DNA of 64,000 nucleotides, from NCBI RefSeq assembly GCF_022458985.1, contig NC_061772.1, positions 29,881,501-29,945,500 of the forward strand, given 5' to 3'. Source of the stretch: Mugil cephalus (taxonomy: Eukaryota > Chordata > Actinopteri > Mugiliformes > Mugilidae). Positions within the stretch are counted from its first letter, which is position 1; the number at the start of each line of letters is the position of its first letter. Under the pieces are notes generated by a model. The model saw nothing but the letters and a program-made list of their open reading frames with translations. It did no database searches and was not told where the DNA came from. The position numbers and the translations under genes were made by a program. Shown here piece after piece: positions 1-12,347 of the stretch.

Positions 1-1491
1 GACTTTGCGCTTTCAAAATCAAATCACGGATCAGTTCATAGTCAGGTATTTGAAGTACACTATCAGTGAACTCCCTCAGAGACGTCTGTGTTTCCCACGA
101 ACACAAACCGAACACACACACTGAAAGTACGTAGCAGCGTGGGCTTGTCCTGCCCTGGTGTAGGACGATAAACGATGTACAGACTTCCCCGTCTGCCAGC
201 TCAGCACCGGAGCGTTTAGATCACAGACAGACTATCACCCCTCACCACACCAACACACTCTCATCTCCGCACACGACTGCTACATCTCTAACATGTGCAC
301 TCAGCAACCTTCTCCAGATCCTCAAACACCCGCACAGTCGGGCAGAAGCAAACCAGCGTCCTTCCAGTCAGATAACAGGAAGTTCAAGCATGTGTCCGAC
401 TCAGAGCTGGAGACGAGAGATTTAAATGAGAAGCTGTCGTTGTCAAACTGATACGTGACAATTTGTGCAGCTGCCTCCACTGAAAACCAGTCAACAGGGT
501 CAACAGCGGATGTTCTTAACCTCAGTCCCAACACCATGCCGAGTTCAAATGCAGAAAAGTGAGACCTACTTCAAACATGTCACTTCTTAGATATTATATT
601 TAGTTTATAGTTGCTATAAATGCACAGATCACAGCCCACGTTTCCCATTTCAAATACGATTCAACATTTAAGAAAAAAAACTCAACGTGAACTACAGCAG
701 AAATAGTTTATGCTTTTCCTGAAAAGAGTCAGATCCACCGTGACTGAAACCTTTACTGCAGCCTCCAGTTTAGAAGAGATATAGACAATTAAATGCCAGA
801 ATTCAGTGAGAAGTTTGAGAGCTGCACACAAGCTCTTTCCACGTATCTCAGGCCTGTAGGGGAACAATCAGAGCTGCTGAAGGCCTGAACTGAAATGATC
901 CAGATAGCAGGTGTTTATAGGAGAGAAAAGAGAAGTGATGCCACCGATGGGACTAGTTTAGAAATCAATGTTTAATTCTCTTAAACGTCTCTGCAGGTCA
1001 GATCAGATCAGATCAGAGTAGTGACCTGCATGCACACTGCTGCAGCTCCACTGAATCCGCTGAAGTAGAAGAACCGTGTGATTAACTGCAATGTTACTAA
1101 TCCTGCATCCAGCTAATTTGCTGGTTATGAATTATTCACCTGCCGAGGGATTCAGTCTACCTGCTGGAACCGGAGGGAGAAACCCAGATGATCGCAGATG
1201 GTGGGAGGGGGGCGTCTGAGACCTGAGCTGGCGTTACAGTAAAGCTGCACTGACTACAGACAGACGACTGGCACAAGGCTGGAGGTTCACAGAGGGCCCC
1301 GAGATTCTTTGGCTGCATTTTGACCCCGAACAAAACTAACGCTGGTAGATTTCAGCGTTCTGACCTGCAGCCGGACTGAGGACAAGACATAGCAACGCAC
1401 AAGAATCGCACACCGACACCTATAGGCAAGAGCTCTGAAACAGTCCCCGGAATGACTCATGAAGACCTTGACGATGCAGCTGTAGACATTA

Positions 1492-1518
<27 letters not shown>
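1492..1518. repeat. (AC)n microsatellite
   Basis: A perfect AC dinucleotide run inside the presumed brsk2 intron. Confidence 0.95.
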
Positions 1519-1522
<4 letters not shown>

Positions 1523-1623
1523 CACACATGCAGCACAGGATTACAACATATAAACCACCAAAGAAAGAGACAACACGCTGCACCAGCACAGTCAAAACTG
1601 AGAGAGGTTACAGCTGCAGTACA

Positions 1624-1626
<3 letters not shown>

Positions 1627-1678
<52 letters not shown>
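1627..1678. repeat. (TG)n microsatellite
   Basis: A pure TG dinucleotide array of about 26 units in the presumed brsk2 intron. It creates long artificial Cys-Val open frames. Confidence 0.95.
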
Positions 1679-1681
<3 letters not shown>

Positions 1682-1851
1682 GGACCGGACAGTGCAGCAT
1701 CACTGCCTCTTCTGCAGAGAGCAGCAGCCTCAGAGCGGGGCCCATGTGACAGATGCCAGAATCAAAGACAAGAAAAATCACAAGGGCCCATTATGAGCGG
1801 CCTCTCTGCCTGACAACAAGGATTAAAGGCGCACTAGCACCACAACCACCA

Positions 1852-1877
1852 CATCATCATCATCATCATCATCATCA
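1852..1877. repeat. (ATC)n trinucleotide repeat
   Basis: A short ATC trinucleotide run followed by a CAG-rich and C-rich stretch to about 1925. It gives poly-His or poly-Met in the open frames and is not coding. Confidence 0.85.
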
Positions 1878-2065
1878 CCACCAGCAGCTGCAGCAGCAGC
1901 AGCCGTCTCCCACCCCCCCACCCTGCTCTCAGCACAGCCGCATTCTCCACAACCATCATTTCTGCATTCCCTCCCATCTGCACATTCAGAACACGCAAAC
2001 CCAGCGTGATGTCAGCGAGGCAGGTGCGGTCCAGCACCGCGCCGCATCTGGAGGCTTCCACTAAC

Positions 2066-2159
2066 CTGTCTGTCCTTTGCCCAGCGTCTTCTCCAGGCGG
2101 TACGGTCCCACATAGTTGGCGTAATGCCCGCTGTTGGCGTCCTTGCCCGATGATGACAT
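2066..2159 (-). CDS. brsk2: BRSK2-like serine/threonine kinase, first coding exon
   Basis: The minus strand reads ATG at 2159-2157 and encodes 31 residues plus one base before a GT donor at 2065-2064. The peptide begins [20 protein letters not shown] and continues [11 protein letters not shown]. The segment [17 protein letters not shown] is the characteristic start of BRSK (SAD) kinases, and the last part is the glycine-rich ATP loop of the kinase domain. The short N-terminus before YVGPY (15 residues) fits BRSK2 better than the longer His/Pro-rich BRSK1. BRSK2 is a neuronal AMPK-related kinase acting in polarity and synaptic vesicle control (family knowledge). The rest of the gene lies beyond the left edge. 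Whether this is a brsk2a or brsk2b paralogue cannot be told from one exon. Confidence 0.88.
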
Positions 2160-2660
2160 GTTCGTCTTGTTTTTTTTTTTTTGGCGTGAGGCGACACGCG
2201 GTAAGAGTAATTTCTCTTGCTGGTGTCCGAACGGGACGCGTCACTGGAGCGAAAAGCGCAATTCCGCGGCGCAGTGGAGTTCGCCTCGGATGGCGTTCCC
2301 GTCTCCGTGTATGTGTGTGTGTGTGTGTGTGTGTGGCTGCTGATCGCTGCAATATTCGTGTAAACCAGTGTGTGTGCGCGCGCGTGTTTGTGTGTATATG
2401 TGTGTGTGCGCGGATGTGTCCGTGTCCGTGTCCGGGTCCGTGCTCCACGGTCCTCCGCCGGTCCGGTCCGGTCCTCGGTGCGGCTCAGATTGCGGCTTTG
2501 AATCTGGGTGTCATGGTGTTGGTGCCGGAGGAGCGGTGCGCTGCAGCCCCGTTGGGTGTGATCTGAGGATGGGACAGGACAGCATCTAGTGCCGCTCCAG
2601 CAGCCTGCGTCAGCGCACGCTCCAGGAGAAGGGAACCTCCGGGGGCTGCCCTTCAAAATA
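2160..2660 (-). promoter_or_regulatory. GC-rich 5' UTR and likely promoter of the brsk2-like gene
   Basis: Immediately upstream of the brsk2-like start codon the sequence turns GC- and CpG-rich (many CG dinucleotides between about 2190 and 2610), unlike the AT-rich DNA further right. This is what a vertebrate CpG-island promoter looks like. It is interrupted by a (GT)n run near 2310-2335 and GT/CG-rich sequence at 2370-2420. No TATA box is evident. The transcription start cannot be placed. Large open frames on both strands here are products of base composition. Confidence 0.55.
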
Positions 2661-2729
2661 AAGCTGCGCTCCTCAACTCAGAAACTAGTTGGTTGAAGAA
2701 ATAAATACATTTAGGAATAAATCAACCTG

Positions 2730-2831
<102 letters not shown>

Positions 2832-3783
2832 GACTCGTGATTGCAGATTAGAAGAAATTAGAAACTGTCTTTTGACCTGTTTTTGTCCTTTTAACAGATT
2901 TATTTGCACAATAATCTACTTTTCTTGCGCTGCCTATCTTACACAACTTACCTCACTGTCCACATTCACTATCCAGCAATTATATTATATTTCATTGTTT
3001 TAAATAATAAAATAAAATACCAGCCCACATCATATATACTGACTGTCAGTGCTGCTATATCCTTTTATATTTTGTACTTCCTTTTAAATTTGACCAGATT
3101 AGCATATAAACTTCATATTTATTTGTTCAGACCAAAACTGATCTTTATAACAATACTCATCCAAAGACAAAGAAATTAAACGTGAGAAGACGTCAAGTTC
3201 TGGACTTCAAATCCATGACAAGATCTCCAGCACATTTCTAAATATGAAGGAAAGATTTCAGAAAGGAACTTCAGCTCACACTGAAAATGACTTTTTAGCA
3301 GCACTGGTAACTGGTGCTTGAGTCTGTCCTTAATTGGAGAAAGCTTTGCAAAGCTTTGCTTCTGAATTCTCACCACTTAGACCATTTTGTCTCACTAAAT
3401 TTCAGTATCATTTCTTAACTGAATCCTTGGCTTTAATTTTGAAGGCCGGCCGTCACTACTTCCTCCACCAGCCTGACTTGACGCAGCTGCTCCAATCATG
3501 GAAGACGCATGCGCACACGTTTGGCATGGCAAGGCTTTATTGATGGAGTTGAGGTCGAGGTGACGGTGGGAGATGAAAAACTGGCACGGTTCAGAACTTC
3601 CTTCAGTTTTTTAATTTTTGTATTAATGTTGTCTATAAATAACACAAATATGAGGAGAAATGTCATTTCTTTATTTGAAAAGGTCATCGCACATTAATCA
3701 GTTTTAATTTTACTAAAGAACAAAAACTTCAACAAAAATATTAAAAGACAGTTTATGTATATTTCAGAGCAATAATTCCAAAG

Positions 3784-3825
<42 letters not shown>

Positions 3826-5848
3826 GTGTGTGTGTGGGAGGGGGGGAGGTTGGGGGGGGGGGGGTGAACATGTTGCATGCTGGGACACTCTCACTTGATT
3901 AAACCAGCGGTTGGTGACAACGAGCATCTATCTGTCTCATCACTCCTTCACAACAAAAGCCTTTTGACCCAGCACGCTCGGTGGCAGATGGGTCCCTCCG
4001 CCGCCCCCCCACCTCCTCCCCTTTCCTCCTTCTGCCTCCCTCTAACCTCCCCCAGCACACACAAATCCATGTCCCTAACAAAGAAAGAGGAGGGAGGGGG
4101 GGTTCTCCATTTTACCACGTTCGAACCTCGTCGCCACGGGACAGCTTTCCCTCAAATGACTTCCTGTTAATTAATGTAAAACCTCCACCCGCTCCCACCC
4201 TCCATCCATCAGCGGCCCGGGGAGGAGGCCGGGACCTCAGTCTGCGGATCAATCCCGAGTCCTCTCGTCTCTGGCCTGATCTCTGCCGTCTGATCCCCCA
4301 GTGGCTGTAACGCTGTTTGACAGCTGCAGACGTAAAGCTGCACCGTCCTAATCACCTCCGTGTGAAATAATCTGCCGTAATCAGCCGGGCCTCTGAGGAG
4401 AGAGACTAATGTCAGTGTCAAAATGTCTCTTTTATTACCGTTTATTACGGCGCAGACGAGACGAGGCTGGATGCTCACTGAGATAAAAGTGACAGTCGCT
4501 CTGATGAGATCTTCCTGTCAAACGTCCCCTGCCTCTTTATGATAAGCATCCTGCACTCGGAACGTGTGCGTCTATTATTAAGAAACTTTGCTCTTCAGCC
4601 TGTGTGTAAGAAAAACATCTACGCACATCTCTAGTTGTGTGTTAACTTTGTTTTGGACACGTTTTACTTGGACACTTGGACACTTGGACACGTGGAGTCA
4701 AACGTATGATGCCAAAGTTTAGAGCAACAATGTCAAACAGTCAGTAACGTAACACTGAGACCCAGAACTGAACAGCAGATGGCAGCAATGTACTGAAATT
4801 CAAGTCAAGTTCATAAAAATGTTTTGTAAAAGATCAGGTAACGTTTTCATGATGTACTAGAGCTCACACAGTCGACCCCTCTGGCTTTGAGGCTTTAAGC
4901 ATCATGTGGACTAGTCAGTGATCATCTGACAACATGGACGCCTCCTAGGAGACAGGTGAGGAGTCCAGTGGCTCGATGCAGCAAATCAGCAGCAGTTCAT
5001 CAAGTGTGTGGAAATAACACACTTGATGACACACAGTGGCAGGGGGCGGGGCCAAGTGAACATCCCCGGTTATTTATGTTGCTTATTGGAAGCGCTTTTA
5101 TTTTTCTGTATTTTGTTTCTTTTTCAATTGTATAGTCATTTGATGCATCACTTTTCTTTCGAATGTTAGAAATAAAAAATAAAATTAAAAAAAAAAATCA
5201 AAACTAAATAATAAGTATGCTCGTTTTTTTAACTATTTGATGAAGTTATTAGACCTTTAGCTGTTATATACAGAGAAGGTCTGAGAAATAGCTGCTACAC
5301 TGTCCCATCTACCAACAGGCTGTGGAGGACTAGGAAATGCTACTGATGGTGCTGAGGTGCAGCCTGTTTTCTACTGTTTTCTACACTATGTAGCACATTA
5401 GCTCCTTGTTCTCACCTTATGTAGTCAGGTTAAGAATAGTCAATAGTCATTGTTGCAAAGCACAACTTTCTAGTACTTTAGATGTCTAGACTTTAAAAAA
5501 CCTTAAAGTCACACATCCTTTATAATGAATGTACGTGTAGAAATAAGAAAATAATCTGAAGTTGTGATTATTTAAAGTCTGTTGTACTCGGCTCATCATA
5601 CAAACACGCTCACAGTTACAAAGTTAACGTGCTAATGTTGCAACACAATGTTCACCAGTGTGTTAGCATGCTAACAGTTAGTAACAGTTGATGGTGATAC
5701 TCTTCAACAACGCCCTTTATTCAGATCTTAAGCACAAGACAAAAACTTCTGCTCCTGCACTGTAAGGTCAGCGGAGGAGCAGAGGGAACAAACGCTCTAA
5801 TCAATCAGCTTATTGTCAGCAGATCAGTTTTAGAGTTTGTGGACATTT

Positions 5849-5850
<2 letters not shown>
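2832..5850. other. Intergenic DNA, no gene seen
   Basis: AT-rich spacer with no supported exon. It contains the (GT)n/poly-G tract near 3786-3864, a purine-rich stretch near 4080-4100 and A-rich stretches near 5170-5200. Small open frames have no family resemblance and no splice context. Confidence 0.6.
3786..3864. repeat. (GT)n microsatellite followed by poly-G tract
   Basis: GT dinucleotides to about 3837 pass straight into G-runs (up to 13 consecutive G near 3852-3863). Confidence 0.93.

Positions 5851-5912
<62 letters not shown>
5851..5912. repeat. (AC)n microsatellite
   Basis: A perfect AC array of about 31 units. Confidence 0.97.
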
Positions 5913-5914
<2 letters not shown>

Positions 5915-7559
5915 GCTGACAGTCAAACAGACCATCAGTCCTCAGGACAATCACACACTCACAATATTTCCTAGACTGAACCTGCACTGAGCTGCACTTC
6001 ATGCTCATTGTTTCAATGTTTACATTTTCTTGTACATATTTTTGGGTGTTTTTTTCTATGTCTGTGTATTAATGTTGTGCCTTTAAGCCGGGGACTCTGC
6101 AAAATTTCTTCATGTTCTCATAATGACAATAAAGCCTCTGATGCTCGATTCTTGTCAGATGTCTTTGGGGGTTTGACTGCAGTGTTTTTACATTTCCGGT
6201 TAAATCCCCTCCTACTCTCGTCCACTCGTCCGTGGTCCAGCAGCTTGAGCCAGTGTTTCCTGCTTAAAGGGATGTTGTAAAAAGTTAAAGAGAACATGGT
6301 GCATTAGGTGCATCAGGTGACGAAACCAACTCCACCAGCAACATGGGGACAGAATGAATTCTTATATAACTACGTGACGTGTTCTTTTTGGGTCTTGCAG
6401 ATGGATGAAAACCAAAGTCTGTTTGGTTTTTCTGTATTGAACATCTCCAAATTTATCAGACCTTTGGAATCTAACGATCACAGGAATTCCATTAAAGTGA
6501 CTGGTGATGATGAGGTCTGATGGGGTCAGTTCTTCTTCTCCTGTGTCTAGTATCCAATTTATCCATTAATGTCAGAGACAAACGCTGCATCTAAAACAAA
6601 ACATCCACACATGCAAACACACACACATGCACTTAAACCTTCACATTGAATGTTTTTATGATTTAGGCATCTTGCTGTGGGAACTTGGTGTGTTTTTGTG
6701 TTCAATCCACACCAGTGACGCACGTTTCTACTGCACCAGGATGACGGAGATATAGAAATATTGTAGCAACGGGCCAAAGAATGCACCCTGCATTTCTTTT
6801 CGAGTCATTTCTGGCAAAAGAAGCTTAGCCTGCAGTCTATTTCTGCATTAGTCAGCTCTATTGTGGCCGCCTTGCTAACAGAGCAGGATAATGCACACAC
6901 ATCTACACACACACAGTCCTACGCTTCACTCACATATTTCAAAGATGTCGAATGAGAGAGCGAGTCCTCTGACAGCAGACTGATAAAGAGTGAATCACTG
7001 AGCCGAGACCAGGACAGAAGATTCGTCCTAAACTTTTCAAAGATGCGTCCCTCTTATCGGAGACGTCACCGTGTCTTGGACGAGCACATTAATCAGAGAA
7101 GTGCACAGAGGCCTCTCAGGTGATATGAATAAATTTTCCATCAGCAGGAAACTGATGAGGCTCAATATTTCAGCCCAAACGATCATCAGCGGCAAAGACT
7201 GAGAGCGGAGGTGTTTCTGATGAATTAAACGATAACGGGCCTTTTTCAGCTAATTGCATCTTGTTTGAAATCGTATTTACCACTAATTTAATTTCACTAC
7301 AGTATATAAATACGCAAAATATAAGAGATGCAAAAAGAAACTGCAGAATAAAGGATGACAATCAGGCTGCTATAAAGTGCAACGGTGAAAAGAACCTGTG
7401 GGAATAACAGTAAAATCTAAATGCAGAATGAGGAAAACATCATAAATCCTCACAAACCCTTTGTGCCCTCATATATTCATCCGTTACCTCACGACTGTGC
7501 TGAATAAATGTGGAGTCTCGACTCTTTATGTGTCTCTCTGTGTTTCTAGTCGAGTTCCC
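5913..7559. other. Intergenic DNA with a possible retroposon tail
   Basis: No gene is supported. At about 6045-6140 a segment ending in a GACAATAAAG motif resembles the 3' tails of fish retroposons, which often end in a polyadenylation-like signal; this is a weak call. CA-rich sequence lies at 6605-6630 and 6893-6920. From about 7240 ATTA motifs begin to appear, leading into the motif-rich block to the right. Confidence 0.45.
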
Positions 7560-7569
7560 AGCGAGAACA

Positions 7570-7800
7570 ACCGTAATGAACGGGAAACAAAGTCTGTTGT
7601 TCTAATTACTTCTTGCTAGGCTGCTGCTTAACAATAGCTTTTCCAGAGACAAATTGTTGGTAATTAAGTGTGGATGCAGTGATATCAACGCATTTCAGAG
7701 GTAATTATAAAACTGCTAATTTAGAGTGTTGCTCTGTAAACCCATTTAGATTACAGCGCTGCAATTAAATTGGCAAAAGACTGTAATTACTAAAACCACT
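7570..7800. promoter_or_regulatory. Candidate conserved enhancer (homeobox/SOX motif cluster)
   Basis: Within about 230 bases there are homeodomain-type TAATTA or ATTA cores at about 7602-7608, 7661-7666, 7702-7708, 7716-7722, 7762-7768 and 7784-7789, plus a SOX-like AACAATAG at 7630-7637 and an ACAAATTGTT palindrome at 7650-7659. The block has no repeat character and no open frame. This density resembles vertebrate developmental enhancers. Conservation cannot be judged from one genome, so the call is inference. brsk2 would be the nearest gene to the left. Confidence 0.4.
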
Positions 7801-10375
7801 CAACAATACGCAGCCTCACACTCCAGCTAGTTCTCCTGTTTATCCGTCAGACCGGGCCTGTTCTGCTCCTCGTTCATCAGATGTGGGAGATATTTAAAGA
7901 GCCAGAGCTGCATGTGTGACATTGATTAGTTTGTTACTCATAGAAAATAGAAGCACCGACACCAGGTTCCAATTTAATAGTCATGAAAACTTCTGGATCT
8001 GTTTTTATTAAGTCTAGATCAACTCCCTGCAAACTACAATTTTAATTTTAATTTGAAGTTAAAAAAATAAATAAATAAATTTAAAAAAAAAACATGTAAT
8101 CATTGTACAGAATTTATGCATAAGTTTATTTCCTCTGTGTATGTTTGCACTTGGTTGCATGAAGGACCTTTTCTTTGCAGCTGCTGAATCTGTACATTTC
8201 TGCACAGTGAAACTCAGGCCATTTAGAGCTCAGAGTGATGACACTCACTGACGGCAGCAGGATGCAGCCTGACACAGACACACACAAAACACTTTAGGAA
8301 CAACCCAAAAAAACATGAAGAACAGCACAAGGCGTTGAACATGTATAAGCAGTAAGATGCTGCCATCTAGTGGTTCCACTGCAGAACAGCAGTGTCAAAT
8401 GTCAAACACATCTCCATCCAGCCACAATCAGGAAAGCTTTTGGGTTTTGTTCTTCTTTAAATTGTCTTAAACTATGCAGATAAAAGGGTTCACATCATTC
8501 AACATTGTTCTCACACAATTCAGTACAAGGACATAAAACTACCCAGTTATAAGTCTGGCTGTTCAGTATTCTTAATATTTCTTAAAAGTAACAAATTTCT
8601 TAGAAAGTGCAAGTGTAATTTCTTATTTTTATTTCTTTTTTTTTTCCAAATATTTTCAGCTGATAACTTAGTGTCATTTTTTGCAAATTCATCCCACAGG
8701 CAAACTCAGATTATTATTCACAATAATAATTATTATTCAAAACAGCAGAACAGATCATACACAAGAGCGCTTCAATACTAGCTGACAAAGACGATGTGGC
8801 AAAGACAAGGGGAATGAGACAGGGTTCAAATACACTAGGAAACAAATCACAGGCAAAGCACAGCAACACAACTGAAGAACACACCACGAAGGGAAGCATG
8901 GGAAATGGCTCAAATGAAAACAGACATGCTCATCTGAACTCAGACACACAGAGAGCCAGACAAACCTGCTTTAAAAGTACAGAGATTTTGTGATATGATG
9001 ATAATAATCTTGGAAGGATTCCTGTCAGCTTTAAGGAAGAACACATGGAGGTAGGTGGGTGTGTAGACCTGCTGGACGGGATTCTGGTGACTACAGAATC
9101 AGATTTTTCTCAATTTTTGTCTTTACTCATAAAGTAGTTTACGATGACCTTATTCTCACTGGCTCTAAGATTTCACAGAATACATTTCTGTAAGAGTCCA
9201 GTCAGACAAGTTAAAATGTCAGCTGTGAAAAAGGCCTATTAGGAAAGTTATGAGAAGAATTATTTCATGTCCCAGGTCATTCCCATTTAGAACATATATA
9301 GAGTACACCAGCAAAAGGTCTGATTTTTTAAAATTATTATTAGATGACTTGATCAAAGTCTCACGTGGACAAACATATGATTGAGTAAATAGTTACTTTT
9401 GACAGTATTCAGACCCTTCGCACTTTATTGTGTTGTAGATTTTACTCTTGATGCCCACACCCCCATTATACTCCACAAACCATAAATTCTCACTGAAACG
9501 ACTGCAAAGGACGTATCACATGCGTTCATCCCCAGTTATGATAGAATCCAGTGTGAGGGCCACTGATTGCTCTAAAATTCAGCCATCATTAACTTTGATC
9601 TTTATCAAACTCAGTGGCGTGCACGAACATTTAGAAAGAAAAAAAGGGCACATATAGCACGTCCTCATCACTGTAGAGGGCACTTTAGACACGTTTTATA
9701 TATTATACAAACGGCACGTTATATAGCCTTAAAATATACTAACTAGACAGACTACTCAGGTTAGTTTGCTGTTAGGATCAGCATCTACGAGAACTGTGTG
9801 TATTACAATGTAAGACTGTGAAGAACACACAGCGACATTGATGTATGAAGGGAATAAATCCGCAGGGGGTAGGGGGGTCTTCCCCCAGAAAAATTTCAAT
9901 TAAGTAAATGCCATTAAGTTTAAGTTAACTTAGCTTAAGTCTTAGCTAAGAAAAATGTTGAATTTGCCACCTGATATATCCCACCCACTGACAGGAGACA
10001 AATAATCTGTGTTTACCTGTCAGTAGTCATTATATCATAAGTGTCTGTGGAGAAAATAGAAGTGCTGAAATTATATGCAGTTCCGCCTTCTTCCACTTGA
10101 GCGAGCCGTCAACTGTGTGACACGATCAAGGTTGTCTCCAGACTGAGGCACCAAGATTGTGATGCCTCAGTTACTATTCCTAAACCAGTAATCGGATTAA
10201 AGTTATTTATCCAAGTCACTGTGCGTTACTATTTACCCCATTTTCCTGAGTAAAAATACTATATAAAAATATACATACACACAAAATATATAATACTATA
10301 CTAAAAATACTATATTTTTACTATCTTCTTTACTAAAAAATATTCACATTGTCTTGGGTAGTGATGCCACATATG
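7801..10375. other. Intergenic DNA with duplicated segments
   Basis: No gene is supported. The segment at about 8930-9240 is repeated in diverged form at 31910-32120 and partly at 27460-27560. The segment at about 9910-10150 resembles 43160-43345. These shared blocks show that the sequence left of GTPase copy 1 was part of local duplications. A run of short A+T-only sequence lies near 8040-8090 and AT-rich sequence near 10260-10340. Confidence 0.5.
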
Positions 10376-11110
10376 TCAGGAAGTGTAGAGGTGAGGACCC
10401 ACATGCAGGACGAAAAAACAATGAGGCAGGTAAATGAGGGAAAAGGTCTTTTCTTTTAAAAACAACCAAAAATACAACAAAAGGCACTGCAAACAAGGCA
10501 GGTAAATCCAAAACTCAAAATTGCAAAAACACGAGACGTGGAAACTAAGAAACTAAACAAAATAAAACAGGAAGCTCTGTGAAGAGGTATCCCCCACTCC
10601 AGACAGAGACTCCTCCTTGGACTGGAGGTCAGGCAGATCCTCAAAATCGAAATTGTCAGAGGCTGTGACAGAAAGAACATCAGGATCTTTCTCCCAGCCC
10701 TGAGAAGGTGGCGTGGCCATGTCACGCGTTCCCAGTGGACACTGAGCATGCACAAGCCACCCACAGGGCACTCTGCCCGGAATGCTTTCCCTTCCAGGTG
10801 CACCGCCAGCACCTCCGGCGCATCTCGCTGGCCCAGGGAAAGCACCGGGGAGAGGGAATCCTGTTTCCCTCATGGGAAAAGAGGCTGCGGGCAGCACCAC
10901 ACTAAACAAAAAATAACAATCAAATTCCAAAACGATCCGTGCGCACGTACAGAAGGTAGAGAAGTGCATTAAAACATGCAGATCAAAGTATGTATACTCC
11001 ACTGAAACTATACTCGCACTCTCCAGGAGGAGAAAAAGAGACTGAGCAGGTCCCACCAGGTGGTGTGAAGCAGAGAGCTGCACCTAACACAGGAGATCCC
11101 AAACAACAAA
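10376..11110. mobile_element. Unclassified interspersed repeat (non-autonomous)
   Basis: Begins with a GTCAGGAAGTGTAGAGGTGA-type edge, followed by 'acccacatgcagg' and A-rich sequence. It belongs to a broad class of fish repeats that also includes the blocks at about 12790-13640 and 42430-42750 here. A 176-codon minus-strand frame at 10553-11083 crosses it but has no recognisable domain. Element family and exact ends are not established. Confidence 0.4.
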
Positions 11111-11572
11111 AGCTGGACTTTGGTGCAAAACCAGGAAGTAGAGGTTGAAGTTGGTCGGGCAGTATGTAGAGGAAATGCTGCTGCCTAAGTTTTTTTTTTT
11201 TTAAAGGAGTAACCAGTAAACCGCAAAAGTAATATGTTCCAGGGTAACTGCGGCATTATCCATATTTGAATCAATTAATTCCTGTTACAATGCAAGATAA
11301 TTTCACTATTATACAACCTTTCTATAACCAGTGTCTATTTGGTACTGGTTTGGGACAAACATCTGTCCTCCATTATCCTTCTCCTCTGACAAAAAAAAGA
11401 AAAAGGAAAATAAGGTGTGTTTCAAAAATGGCATGTTGTTCATTTATTTTTAAACTTAAAAATCCAGACAGGTTATACAAAAACATTACACTGACTTGTT
11501 AGTTCTTGTAAAAAGGCCAGTACTCAGGAGGTCAAGGAGAAACCAGTAATTCCAGTTTTTGAATGGTTTTAC

Positions 11573-11602
11573 TTTCTATGTCGTACACACCAGATATAAA
11601 TA
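11573..11602 (+). promoter_or_regulatory. Promoter of VLIG GTPase copy 1 (TATA box, degenerate ISRE)
   Basis: A TATAAATA box lies at 11595-11602. It aligns with the copy 2 promoter over more than 60 bases. At 11573-11582 the sequence TTTCTATGTC occupies the place of the perfect TTTCCATTTC element of copy 2, so the second TTTC half-site is changed to TGTC. An upstream GAGAAACCAGT stretch (about 11538-11548) is shared by both copies. The interferon link is family knowledge; the promoter call is inference from position, TATA and duplicate conservation. Confidence 0.6.
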
Positions 11603-11624
11603 CCAAACGCTGACAGACAAAGCC

Positions 11625-11651
11625 TCAGAGTCTCCAGACACCTGATGTCAG
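11625..11651 (+). other. Non-coding exon 1 of VLIG copy 1
   Basis: About 25-30 bases downstream of the TATA box. The right end is a consensus donor, TCAG followed by GTAAGT, at 11651/11652. The same structure is found at 31473/31474 in copy 2. The start is estimated from TATA spacing only. Confidence 0.5.
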
Positions 11652-12283
11652 GTAAGTTTCAGTGGAACTTATTTTCTTATAGAAGAAGATTCACTCACAT
11701 ACTCCGGAGGTTAGGGTTTTTTACATTCAATCCATTTTCCTCAATGTATTTGGTGGAAAAGTTGGAAGTTAAGAGACTGGGAACACATCCACCTAATGAT
11801 TTTCAATATATAAATAAATGTATAAAGCAGAAACATAAAGTATGATGTATCATCTGTACCTCGGAATAGTGGCTACTATAATTTCTGAAAAATCATGTCC
11901 CAAGGCAGTTATTGAAGCACTGTGTTTTTATTTTATTTACATTCACGTACTGATACATACATACTGATCAGATAGTTTTTATGCAGCATTACATGTCACC
12001 GATCAAATGTCACTTTACATGCAGATAGACTTTTTGTCTGTTGTAACTGGTTTGACTTTTTGCCTGAGTAACCAATTCAAAGTAAAATTATACATAACTG
12101 TTTTCAGTTGCTGACAACAATATTGTATATTAATACTGTGTTTTGATTAGAGAACCTGAAATAGTTGCAATACAATAATGATTAAGAAAGTAATAAATAA
12201 TAATTTAGCAATAAATCATCAAGAATGTAACATATTTGAAACAGTCTGTTCACTGAGACATTTATATTTATTGTTTCCTCTAC

Positions 12284-12347
12284 GCTTTAAAGAACAGAAG
12301 GAAAAAACAGTTCACACCAACAATGGACACAGGACAAGCTGCTCCAG
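12284..12347 (+). pseudogene. VLIG copy 1, exon 2 with start codon (acceptor damaged)
   Basis: This is the counterpart of copy 2 exon 2. ATG at 12323 opens MDTGQAAP plus one base, followed by a GTATGA donor at 12348. Copy 2 has one extra codon (MDTEGQAAP). The acceptor of copy 2 reads CCTCTAG, but copy 1 reads CCTCTAC, with C at 12283, so the consensus AG is gone. A downstream AG within TTTAAAG (about 12291-12292) could replace it because the change falls in the 5' UTR. Joining this exon's last G to CC at 19959 restores an Ala codon and the exon 3 frame. Confidence 0.65.

Larger units (their letters stand above)
1..2065 (-). other. brsk2-like intron 1 (partial)
   Basis: This stretch lies downstream, on the minus strand, of the brsk2-like first coding exon, whose splice donor is at 2065-2064. 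It should therefore be the start of a long intron 1 that continues beyond the left edge. I see no exon with kinase similarity in it. It holds several simple repeats and otherwise unremarkable sequence. The open frames here are short or made of CA/GT repeats. Confidence 0.7.

Noticed and set aside
1528..1813. Open frames of repeated Cys-Val near 1.6 kb
   Set aside because: They are translations of the (TG)n microsatellite.
1834..2656. Three overlapping frames of 186-214 codons around the brsk2 exon
   Set aside because: Only the short frame giving the BRSK N-terminus has family similarity and a splice donor. The others come from GC-rich and repeat composition.
10553..11083. 176-codon minus-strand frame
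   Set aside because: No domain, sits inside an interspersed repeat, and has no conserved counterpart in unit 2.
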